From Fratercula arctica (Eukaryota > Chordata > Aves > Charadriiformes > Alcidae): a DNA stretch of 64,000 nt. Every line of letters begins with the position of its first letter. Position 1 is the first letter of the stretch. The notes below the pieces were generated by a model. That model saw only the letters and a list, made by a program, of their open reading frames with translations. It searched no databases and was not told the DNA's origin. The DNA is taken from positions 58,236,885 to 58,300,884 of the forward strand of contig CANTUZ010000002.1 of the NCBI GenBank assembly GCA_947846985.1. The letters are read 5' to 3'. This document shows, one piece after another, positions 12,901 through 24,900 of this stretch. A program made the translations under genes and the position numbers.

Positions 12901-15900
12901 CATCACACCTACTTGTGTATGTGATGATTTCTAAACTCCTCCTTGATACCCTGTACCTGCTTCCATCTCCTGAATACTGACTTTCTGCATTGGAGCTCAG
13001 CCATGGGTTCCCTATATAAGTATGTTTTGACTGGTCACTGTTGTGCTACTAGGTGAAAGACCTCCATAAAGAAAAATGGAAACTATCTGGAAGAAAATGT
13101 TACTGTTGCTGCTGACAAATATGTGAAGAATGGAAGAGACATACAGGAGTGCCATCTTGGAACCCCTTCTAATTCTTATCTGAAGCAGGACCTGAATTAA
13201 TGTTAAGAGCATGTGCAGATGGAAGTGCTGTATTTTTAGGCTAATATGTTTTTGCTGTAGAAAGTAGTTTACTGCAGACAGCTGCACATATATACATTTA
13301 TGTTGATTAAAGCTGTTTAATTTTTCATTCAGAATTAGTATAAGAACATTAATGTAAACCTAAAAAAAAAAAAAGCCATGTTTGCTAATATTCTTCATAT
13401 TTAAAATATGTTCCTGCCCTACATGGGAACGGTCAATTCTTTTTCTTATTTTGGAGGAGAATGCTGATTGTATTCTGTTTGTGGTGGGTTTTTTTCATGG
13501 TTTTTGACATAAACTTCTTATGCATTTCCACACCCCTCTTCCTTTGCAGATTAAATTTTACTGTATTTATCACACAGTTGTATTCATCTGGGGTTTGAAT
13601 GTAGGCCCTTATGTGCTTGGTGGTCCGCCCATAATAATGATTTTGTGCATTATCAAGAACCTGAAAAATGTTCTAGATGAAAACAATAAAAAGGTGATTC
13701 CCACCCCCCCCACCCCCCACCCCCCCCTCGCTGTTATTCAGATAGCTTAGAGAGCACTTCTTCCATCAGCGTGTGTACAAGAGGCTGGGAAAAACCCCCA
13801 GTCTAGACACAGGGCACGTTGCGTGATGGGAGCTACTTTCTGTGCTCCACATCCTGTTATGTTTACTGCTTTTAATTAAGTTGGCTTTGCTGATGATACA
13901 CTTAGCTTTCCCATTGCAATTACAGCCGCATGAAGTATCAGCAGGTGTGTGCTTAGTCTAGCTGTTGATTTATTCTTCCGTTTGATTTGAAGCCAGCATG
14001 GAGGAGGGAGAGGGGAGGCAGCGTAATAGTTTTGCACGCTTCCCGGCGCCTTGAATGGCTGGCACCGTACAGAAACGGAGACCTGGATTCAGGCCAGGAC
14101 CACCAATTTAGCAGTGAGCAGCCACAGGAAGGGCCTGCTTGCATATGTACTTCAACGTAAGAACGTAAGTGCACAGTTTAGATTGTGAAGGAAGACAGCA
14201 GTAATTATCAGACCATCTGTATCTAAAGGCAACAAAACCCCACCACCATTGCTCAGTCCTGTGTGGCCTTAATAAGGAAGGGTACAAAACATCACAACTA
14301 GCTTCAGTAGCCTGTGCCCTTATGGTGGTATGTTCTTGCTTCAAATAAGGGACTAGATTCCCTAGATGTTGATGGATCTGTTGAGGCTGTAGTCCTGACT
14401 GCTGTAATCGCCCAGCCACTAGATGCCTTGCCAAGGACTTGAGTTTGCTTCGATGGATGGTTGTCCGATGCACAACCTGGGGAGAATTAGGTTACCAAAT
14501 TAACAACCAACTCAACTTGCTAGGAGTGAGTCTTGAGAAGGGGAGAGAGCTTTAATATCTCAGCTTTCACAGGCAATCAAGCAGGTGACTGACCTAATTT
14601 GAGATTTGAAGCTCTAAATGATTTTGGAGTTGGGGGCTGATCAGGTGTAGGCAGCCTATTCTGAGAAAAGGGAGGAAGGAGGAAAGGGAGGCAGTCTCTG
14701 TCTTCCAGTGGAGTCTGAAACCAAACTCTGTTCTGGCTGAGGTGGAGCAGGGACCCCAGTGCCACCCCCTCTCATTTCCAGAGGATGCACTAACCACAGT
14801 TGTGGCTTATCATGAGTTTTTCCTGTTGGGGCTATTTGACTCGAAACATTCATCGGAGCATTAACTCCTCCATGTCCTGGGCAAGAACCCTAATGAGAGG
14901 CTAAGAATCAGTTTCTTCTGCCAGCTTCTCAGTGGGACAGGTAGGCTTGTACCTGGTTTGAGCTCCAGTGGACAGTGTCACTTGACCCTAAAGTCATCTT
15001 GAAGCTTCTAACCCTTTCTGGATAGGGAGATCCAGAATTAAAATTTTTAAAGACTTGGTGGCACCTGACTGTTGTCCATTAGTACCTATGTCCTCCTCTC
15101 TGCATGATCCTGCACTGGCTTCGAGAAGAAAAAGGGTTTGCTATGCATTAGTATGTTAAATTCGGGCACATAGCAAATTCATGGAGACCCATCGCCCCCT
15201 GTCAGCAGATTGCTTATAATCTCCCAAAGCAGCAATGAGGTGCAGTAGGACTGCTCGCCCACTGGGAGCAGCTTGAGATACAAAGAGCTAATCACGTGTT
15301 TAATAAGGGGCCTGGTGATTAACAAGAAGTCCTCATCCCTGTTGGTATGAGAAATTTACAATTCCACCTCCAGAACATTAAAACTTGTCATACAGATTAT
15401 CTGTGTTTTACTTTTGTCAGATCCTTAAGCTATACTGTTTCTCTAATTTGTTCTGCAAAAGAAAGGCCTGCAGCCTATGTTGAAAAATGACTATTTAAGG
15501 TACTGTATACTGCCACTGGACAAAGCTCCAGACCACATCAATTCTTACTATGTTTTGCCACAAGAGGAGCAGGAAAATTTCTACGTGGATATGTACTGAC
15601 CAGAAAGCCATGTGGTGAGACTTGCTGCCTTTACAGACAACAAGGAGAGTCCCTCTGTAGGGTGGCTTTCCTCTTGGGGTCTGAGAAGAGAGGGCTGGGG
15701 TTAAGGCTGGTCGTTGGATGGCAGAAGGTTTGTAAAAGGGTTGGTTTTATAGGAGCAGCTGAGCAAATATTTCTCGTCCCATCAGAAGGGGGAGGGGGGG
15801 GATTTACCTTATTCTGCTAAATTCTTGCACAGAGAGGGTCTTTATAGGCTCTTCACCTGGAGAATAATTGATAAATAATCCCTTTTTCAGCTGTTGTCTG

Positions 15901-18900
15901 CTCTTGTTTTTCATGTCTGTGTGAAGGACAGGAGCCAAGTACCTTGTCTCACTGTAGGAGGTTTTAGTTGTTTCAAAGCAGACAGGAGTCTAATCTGAGC
16001 AAATATTGTTTCTGTCTCTGTTGTTCTACTCTGTAGAAAAAATGACCTGACAGCCCCTTCCCTCCTTTCTGCCTTAGGTTTTCTTATGTAGTTAAGGGCT
16101 GAGTGATTTATCAAGTACCTGGGTAACTATATCTCTAGTGCTCTCCTGGCTACCAGTGGCAGTGTTTTGCTCTCAAGGGCAGGTGTTCTACTGAGGTCAT
16201 GGCTGCATTCATCTATGAAGCAGTTGTATTCATTATATATATATAATTATATATTTGCCAAAATCTGACGTATGTTTTACAAGGCACTGTTCTTGCACGC
16301 TTTGAGGGATCACCTTTGCTATGTATAAGAAAAGAAGAGAAATGGTTTTGGATGCTGAGAACCAGTGACTGCAGGTAACTGTGCTGGAGTTGTGTCCCTG
16401 CTGAAAATTAGGCCGTGTACGCAGACATGCCAAGGAGTCGCAACCAACTCTAAGACTAAGGCTGGAAGGTAGATGTTGCCTATCACTCAGCTCCATCAGG
16501 CAAAGACCTTGGTGTGTTAGTGCTCCTCAAGCGTTTAAGTGAATGCCGGTGGAGGGATGTGGCCTTTGTGTTGCAGTGTCTTTCTGGAAAGAGATTAAAC
16601 CACTTTGGGACTCAGACATAGTTACTTAGGTGGGACTCCGGAGTGCAGAGTTGGACTCTCTGTTTCAATTTGTGTGTTCAGTGGGCTGCTGTAGCAAAAC
16701 AGATTCCTTAGAATAACCTCTCCACCATGCTTGTAGCACTTTTTAAAGTGGTTGAAAGATAGAAATGCACATACAGAATGGTCTGAAATTAATTAATCAA
16801 TGGTGAAATAAACTTGGTAGAAAAGTAACTCCCTCAGTTACTTGATACACCTTCTATTGATCTTCTTCCTCATTCCTCATCCTTCAGATCTGAGTCTTGG
16901 TTGCCTGTTTTGTGGTTTTTTTTTTTTCTTTTTGTTTCATGGCTCGTTTGATTTTTCTCTGTTCAGCATCACTGTATCCTGGCAGCTGAGTTCCAAGCAG
17001 ACTAAATCTTTTTTCTTTTTTTTTTTATTGGAACTTTTTTTTTCATAGAACAAGTAAATACATATGCACGCTTCAGCTGTCTGCCTTCATCTGTTCAATG
17101 GTAGCAGACCTGAGCCTTTTGATTTTGAGGGCTCAGCATTGAGTCTGGCTGGAGGTGACCCAATCTTCAGTGGTCAATCCCTTCCAGTTCTTGTGAGCAC
17201 TTGTGGTTCTCCTTCTGGTCTTTTGCTGTGCTAGCATTAGGACCACAGAATTGTGGAATTTCAGAGTTGGGACTTCCTTAGCTTCATCTGATGCTATTAG
17301 CTATCTCCCCAAAATCTTTCTCTTCTGTTTTTAGTTTTGGTCTGTTGTTACACGCTCCTTTACTGAGTTTCCTGGCTCCCTTTTGTAACCCCCAACTTAA
17401 AAAATTGCCAGTGCTTCTTGTATTCCAGTGAATCCCAGTTTGCTTCATAGACCTTGCATACATGCAGCAAGCATTTAACCTCTCACTGGTATGCAGCCTT
17501 TTTTGGAATTAAAGTCCTGCTTGTCTACAGAACACGGGTCAGAAATGATGCAGTTTACTGTATCTGGTTGATGGGGGTAAGTTGTAGTTTTCTTTCACCC
17601 TCCCATCCTCCATCCCTGCGTCTGCAGTAGGGTTTCTGCCACTACACATGGGTTAACAATTTATGTTTTGTTTCACTCCTCCAAAAGACATTGCTAATCA
17701 AACATGTTAAATAAGTTTTTGGCACGTATGCAAACAGTTTAGAGAGAAAACCTAAGAACACTACTGCCTGCATTTCAAAGGGATGTGTTGATGGGGAATA
17801 CCCGTGTGGGGTGAGGACAGGGGATGTTGTCAGATCACTGTGGCTATACAGTCTGCTGAAGACTCTGATCCTTGTTTTACCTCTTTAATTTTTCCAGTTT
17901 TCAGCAAGTGCCAATCAGGGATTTATTTGTAGATGCAGTTCTTTCCTGCGGAAGCTCTGCTAAGAAAGGGGCTTGTTCAGCTGTGTAGATGCAGGTATAA
18001 ATGGCAAAGAGCTTCTGGATCATTTCATTGAGCAGTTATTATCAACAGAACACATGCAAGTATGGGGTTGGCTTGTGGGGTTTGGGTCATACCGTATACC
18101 CTTACGTGAAACTTTGTGCTTTGCTTGTCCATTAAGGAAAGAAGTTCAGTGTCATGGTTTAAGTGTGAACCCATACAAAAAGCTTGTTGCTGTGATCTGA
18201 CGTGCAGTCTAACTTTGATCTGACACAGCAGTTCCGTGGTGTGTTAGCAGTACAAAGTCATTGGACATGCAGATGCATTCATTTCACTCTACTGAATTAT
18301 AAATGAAAAGATGTACCTTCTAAATCATAAATCACATCGCAGACGGCTCTCAGAAGAGAGGCCGCGTGCTTGGTGAAGTTGCAGATTATCAAAATAACTA
18401 ATGGATTGTGTCTTACCCTGTGTAATGGGTTAAATTTTGATCTATGAAACAAGTATTGCCCTAGGAAAATGCAGTTCTTGGGATCATTGCTGATGTGTGA
18501 AAGAGGAAAATTGGCTTTAGAAATGTCTTCTGTAGGGGATGGGCTCAGTCCAGATCAATAGTAAGGCTCGTTCTTCTTCAGCTGTCATTGGGCACAAGCG
18601 GTTCTTCGCTGTTAAGCAGAGATAAATCACAAGTTTAATTTAAAGCATATGCATATCAATTCAATAAATATAAGTGTGTGTGCTTAATTGTTGGGTTTTT
18701 TTCTGAACCAGGATCTTAATTCTGCTGGGATTTGCTGTCAGGCAATAAGAAATACTACATCAAGACTGATTATACTTAAGCTTGTATGTTACTCCATTAA
18801 TAAGCTGATTGTATTGTTGCCTTTTGCCTACTAATAAATATGGCTTTAGTAAGTAAGTTCATTTTCTTGTCATTGGGATCGATGTTGGCAGAAGTTGTGT

Positions 18901-21900
18901 TGTTTTTTTTGTAGTGCATTGAATCAAGAACAAGAGCTCAGCGGAGCTTCTGCGGTACCCTGAGAGCAGTATCAGGAAATGGGCCATTTGTTCTTCCAGT
19001 CTTTTTTGGCGCTGCTGGGGAATACAAACAGCAAGTTGTTATCATGGTATCATCCCTGATTCCAGGCTCCTGTGTCTGTACTCAGAAGGCATGCAAAATC
19101 AAGCACCTGTTTGGTTTTGTGGGTAAAAAGCGAAAGGATTATGAGCGTCAGATCTCAAAGGGATTTCCCTCCAAGCCGTGATACTGATTTAGCTTCACAG
19201 ATCCACGCAGCAAATGCAGTGCCTAGCCTTGGGTGAGTTGCCTGGGAAAGCTTGCTGGCTGTTGTAAAACGGAGCTTCTCTACACACAGCCATAGTGAAA
19301 GACTCCTCCAGCCTTTGCAACATCATTTTCGGCCACTTGAAAGTGCAATCATCCATGTAGGAGGCAGAACTTCACTTTGATGGCCTGTTTGTTTGCCATT
19401 CAGTGGTCTCAGGAGCTTCATAAACATTCAGCAGTTGAGCCTTTCTGTCTTCCAGCCGGTACTTTAGTCCTCTTTTTCAGGAAGAAAAGCTAAGCCACTG
19501 AGGCTTAAAAAATGGTGCTGACTTGTAGCCTAGACAATTTGGAGATTAAAAATAAAAAGTAAATTCAGGTACTGTAGTCACTGTACAGAAGCTGTTTTAA
19601 TTTTGGTGGTTTGAATGACCATAATTATATATTTTAAAATAGCCTTTTCCCATCTCTTCTGGCTCTGGAGAAAACGGATGCAAAATAAGTGAGGCAAGGG
19701 TGGGCACGAGGGAGGCGTACGTGCAGCCTCCCTGGGCTCTCTGTTGGAGTTTAACTTTTAATACAAGTTTAGTTCTTGGGGCTTGATGTGGGGAAGGGCT
19801 TTGGGGTCTGAGGCTAGCCTGGTGCATGCACTCCCCATCCTGCTTGTAGTCAGGTGTAGGTGTCTGGACTGGCAGAACCAGCCTGTTGAGGCAGAGATAA
19901 AGACTGCTCACATCCCTAAAATCCTTCTATAATTTGGCCTTACTTGCCTCAAGAAGGACTACAAGAGGGCAGTCCCTCAGTGATGTTGGGAACTCATTCC
20001 CTTTCTTTCATAGATATGAGCGTGGCTCTCTCTTTTAAAATGTGGAGCAGCAGGAATGGGTGGGAAGCTTTTTTATTTGCTAGCAAAGGTTGCCCACAAA
20101 GGAAGAGGTCAATGTTCAGTTGCTACCTCCACCTCATTCCTTCTAGATTTACAGGCTCCGTTTCCAGTATCTAGATCTGCTTTTCTGTCCTGACAAACCT
20201 TAAGGAGTCCTTGCTGCGCAGCATCAGCAAAAGGAGCAAGTGCCCGTCAATGTGGATGAGATGCTCCAACAACAAGTGTGTTAAAGAGCAAAAGGGGTAC
20301 CATGACCACTGTTTTAACAGAAGGCAGCAGCTGCCACCCCATTTTGGAAGAGGGCTGATTCTGTCCACGCATTTAACGTATGTCTTGAAAGCTCCTGTTG
20401 GGCTGATCCACTTAGGGAGCATGGAGGAATGCTTAATTTCTTGGTCTCGATTGGACTGAAGCTAATGCTGACTTGCTAAGTCTTGTTATAAGTTTTGTAT
20501 AGTTTTTTTTTGTATAAGTTTTTTATAAGTTTTGTATAAGTTTTGTGATATCCGGTGGCTTTGAGTATGAGCAGTTTTTAGGGTCCTGGCAAGCTTTAAA
20601 GAAGAAAGGTTGGAGATTGGGTCACTTTCAGGTTCAGGGGTGGCAAAGTAGGTGTTTTCTCTTTTGGCATGAGCAACTTACTCTGCTTGAGTCTCAGACT
20701 GGGTGCCTGAGTATATTGGTAGACCTTCCCGTGCTGATCATGTCAGATCCTCCGGCTTGCTTAAATAAATCCTGCCTATTTGTCATCAGAAGAGCGTGTA
20801 ACTGTTTTCACTTGCAAAACAACTGATTATGTATCCAGAGAGCTTCTTCCTCTGGCCCCAATTAAAGGCTGAAGCCTATGTGACTGGACGTATTTTGGGA
20901 GTGAAAGCTTGTTAATTGAGCATGTAAATGTGTAATTGTCTATACAGTTATCCAATTGATTTTTTTTTTTAGCTTTGCATGCAAATACGGGAGCACAGTC
21001 ATGCAGTTGGGCAAATTTTCCAAAACCAGATGCTTAATTAAATCTGTGCATTGAGCATACAGATGCGAACACCATTAAAAAGATTGATCCAGTTGTGGCA
21101 ACCTCCTCTTTTATTTTGGCATGTGGATATGCTAATCTGAATGTGTTCATCTGAGTCTGTCACATACCATAGTTTCTGTATTACATTTGTCCTTTTTCCT
21201 ACTATATACGTAGAGTGTTTCATTGGTGTGGGAAATAGCAGTTACCGTAAAAATTTTCAGAGGATGCTGAATGTATGTGCTGGCTTTTAGTGGAGTTGTA
21301 ACTTGTGCTTACAGTGGTTGGTGCTATAATGCCTTTAAAAAGGTTCCATTCCACATGAAATGTTAATCTGAATTGGGGGGGCTGGGGGGTGTTAGGGGAA
21401 AGCCTACTTAAATAATGGGGGTTGTTGGCAGTTGCAGTCCAGTGCAACTTCTGATAAGCAAAAATGCCATTACATTTGCAAGTAACAGTATGCTTGAAAT
21501 TTTCTCTGCACTGGGTCATTTCTCTGTTTTGAAGCTGCTGATTTACAAAGAATGAGTGATCTGGCAGTTTTAACCTTGCGATTCTTGTTTGATGCAGTGA
21601 ATAAAACCCCAAATGGCTCATGTTTGAGGTCTGCAGCATTTGTTTACTGTGAAAGAAAACACAGTAATACTGCTTTTCTTTATAATGTGTCTGCTTTATA
21701 TAGAATTAAACACTACATTCAGTATTTTTGAGGTGGCTTTAAAATAAGTCAATAAGAAAGTAGTTTCAATAACGTGCAAAAAGTTCCTGAATACTGATAG
21801 AGCTGTGCCGCGGATGTGTACGTGTGATTGACAACTTTATCTGGCCAAGGGTAGTCTGTTCTTATTCATAGACCCACAGAATGGTTTGGGTTGGAAGGGA

Positions 21901-24900
21901 CCTCCAAAGATCATCTAGTCAATCCCCCTGCCGTGGGCAGGGACACCTTTCGTTAGATCAGGTTGCTCAAAGCCCCGTCCAACCTGACCTTGAACACTTC
22001 CAGGAGGCTTTGCCTCCCAAGCTCATGGCTTGGGCCGGCGAGTGAGAGGGGCATCAGGGTCGGAGATGCAGTTTTACTCTGAGTGACAACCACTTCCCTA
22101 ACACTCTTTTCCCTCTTTCTCTGCAGATGTCGCTCCTATGAGGATTGCTGTGGTTCAAGATGCTGTGTAAGAGCTCTCTCTATCCAGCGACTATGGTATT
22201 TTTGGTAGGTCAGAGCCTTTGGCAGTTTTATGCTTGTCCTGTTCTTGTCTTGTTTGTGGGACTTGAGTCAGGGCATTGCTATCCCTAATATGTTAAAGTA
22301 AAGTAAGTGCTTTATTCAGTAATGTATATGTGTAAACATAAACGCAAGGACTTTGGTTTTTTGCTTATAAAATTCTCTCAGTGTAGTGAGAAAACACTGG
22401 AAAAAGAGGTTACTCATGTCACGTTGACCTTTCCTGCTTCTGTATCATGCTGGTCTGTACAGGCAACGGTCCCACTTTTGTCCAAAATTGCTGAATTCCT
22501 TATGCTTGTCCCAGCTACTAGCAGGCATCAGCGTTTGTCCAGTTTTGTTGGGCACTCGGTTTTAAAAGAGGATTGTATAAGGAGGATTGTCCATTTAGGC
22601 AGCTGACTCGAGGCTTCAATTAAAAAGGAAGAGAAGTACATTTATGACTATGAGGATTTCACTGGAGATGACAGCAAGGGAAAAGAAGGCAGAAAGATTT
22701 GAGCTTGTGAAACCAGCAGCTCAGTAATCTGGATAAAGCTTAAACTAATCACTGTTATATGCGTAATGAAAAATAAGGTAACTTCTTTTTGGAGCAGAAT
22801 TTAAGAAAGCACCTGAATAGAACCTTCTCATTACAGTAGAGAGAAAGCAAAAGCTCTCTTACAAAGCCTGGTTTCAGGCATTTTTATGTAGAATTTGAAG
22901 ACTGCTTAAAAAAAAAAGCATTCAAAATTGAAACAAATAAACACTGAAAACCAGAAGCCTGATATATACTATAATACGGAGATTTCCCGAAGCTGACTGT
23001 GGGATTTCAGTGTACAATCCTTACTGATATAACTGAAGAGCTCTGCATCTCAATCCCTGGGGTGACGTCGTAAATCTCTGTTTTTCTGTTCAGAACAAAT
23101 CCTTTGCAGGAACGCTGCCAAAAGGGAATGTATTGATATTGGCTCAGGGAAACAGGACCTCCTTCTGCTCTCATTTCCATCGTAGAAACGAGAACAGAAT
23201 TTGACCCTTTGCATGAAATACCTCTTGCTGCCATGCAGTGTCACACTCTTCTTGGGCACCTGTGAGCGCTTTAGAGGAAATGAGTACGGTATGTAGGCTT
23301 GCCTCTGTGCCAGCTTCCATCCCTTTCAAAAGAGCACAGTTGTCATTGTCTTCCAGTAAAGGGCCCTGAAATGAGTTGGCAATTAATGGCAGAAGAACCA
23401 TTTGGGTTTACGGGAGCTTGCATCAGTCAATTGCATGTACAATAACTAATCAATTTATAACAGTGAAATCCACTGTTTGAAGAACAAAATCTTCTGATGT
23501 GCTCTTACTGCCTGTCCTGTTTCCACAGAACCAGGGCAAGGGAATGATGGGGACAGATTAGTCAGGTCAGAAAAGGAGCTGAGAGGAGAAGAGCTGAAGC
23601 AAAATTATGTCCTTTTCCTTAAGAATGTATATCCCATCTAGGAAGCACAAAGCAAAGCTTGTCATCTTCAGTGCTGAATGCTTCAGTCTTCTGGCTTGAG
23701 CTTAAATGCCAGCTACTAGATTTCCCATGGGAGACAAAATTATGGTGTTGAGTCATTTAAGAACATCTAATAACCTTCTTTTAAGGGCAACTGCAGAATA
23801 GTATTCCTCTTTGTACAGCCAGTCCCCCACAAACCTCCTTGCCAGCCTCAATGCTGTAAAAGCGAGGCTTGTGTCCAAGAGATGCAGTTTGAAACTGCAG
23901 GGACCTGGAATTTCAGTTCAGCATCCTGCTAGCAAAGGTCATGTATGAACCTGGACTTCCCAACGTTCAAGGACGTTTTAGTTTCAGATTTGTATTTTTG
24001 GCATCGTCCAATAGTACGAGTTGCTACAGATTTCCGTATTATATCCATAAGTGCCCCAAGATATGGCTATATTAAATGGCACAGGCCTGCTCTCAAGTGA
24101 CAACCTATTTAAGAAACCACGATAAAACTCATAGGCTGATGATTGCTACATGATACTCTGTTTCTGTCAACAAACAATATGAATGAGGGTGGGTTTTGAC
24201 TTTGCTCTTCTCTTTGCCTAGGTTCCTTTTGATGATGGGAGTTTTGTTTTGTTGTGGAGCTGGTTTCTTTATCCGAAGGCGGATGTACCCTCCTCCACTA
24301 GTAGAAGAACCTACTTTTAACGTGTCTTACACCAGACAACCAGTCAACACTGCATCAGGTCAGAGACTGCTCATTAAACAAGTTTCACTAATTTCTTACA
24401 TTTGCCAAGGCATTTAAAAAGGGTGGGTTTGGGGGTGTTTTTGCTTGTTTTTTGGAAACTATGGGATTTGGGCAAGGAATTGCACTGCACTAAACCATGC
24501 AGCCATCTCCCGTGATGAGTGAAGACTTCTGCCTTCCAAGCTACATAATTCAGCCGCAGCAGTGTTTTTGAAACCCAGGGTGATGGGACTTTCAGTTCCT
24601 TTCCGTTGCGGTTCTTAATACCTTTACAGCTGTGTGTCCATGCATGGAAGGAGGATAGCAAGTTCTCACCTCGCAGCACAGGCAAAATGCTAGGTATCAA
24701 AAAAAAACCCAGTGACATGAAGGATAGAGTTTTAAATACAGTTGGTAACATTTGGCAGAGGTGAAGGAAAGCCTAACATTTTTCTTCCGTGCTCTAGCTA
24801 TGTTCTGTCGTCTCTTTTTGATTTGCCTTTCATGCGCTGGGCTACTGTTTTTCTGCAGCAATGGTCCTTCTCCCCTTCTCAGTCTGATTGCTCACTGCTC

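Larger units (their letters stand above)
6911..22126 (+). other. VOPP1 intron 2 (15.2 kb)
   Basis: Bounded by GTAAGT and CTGCAG. Contains two antisense CR1 copies (11664-13010 and 21866-22015), a C-rich tract, an AT microsatellite, a TATAAGTTTTG tandem repeat and a palindromic octamer site. No exon on either strand is convincing. Confidence 0.85.
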
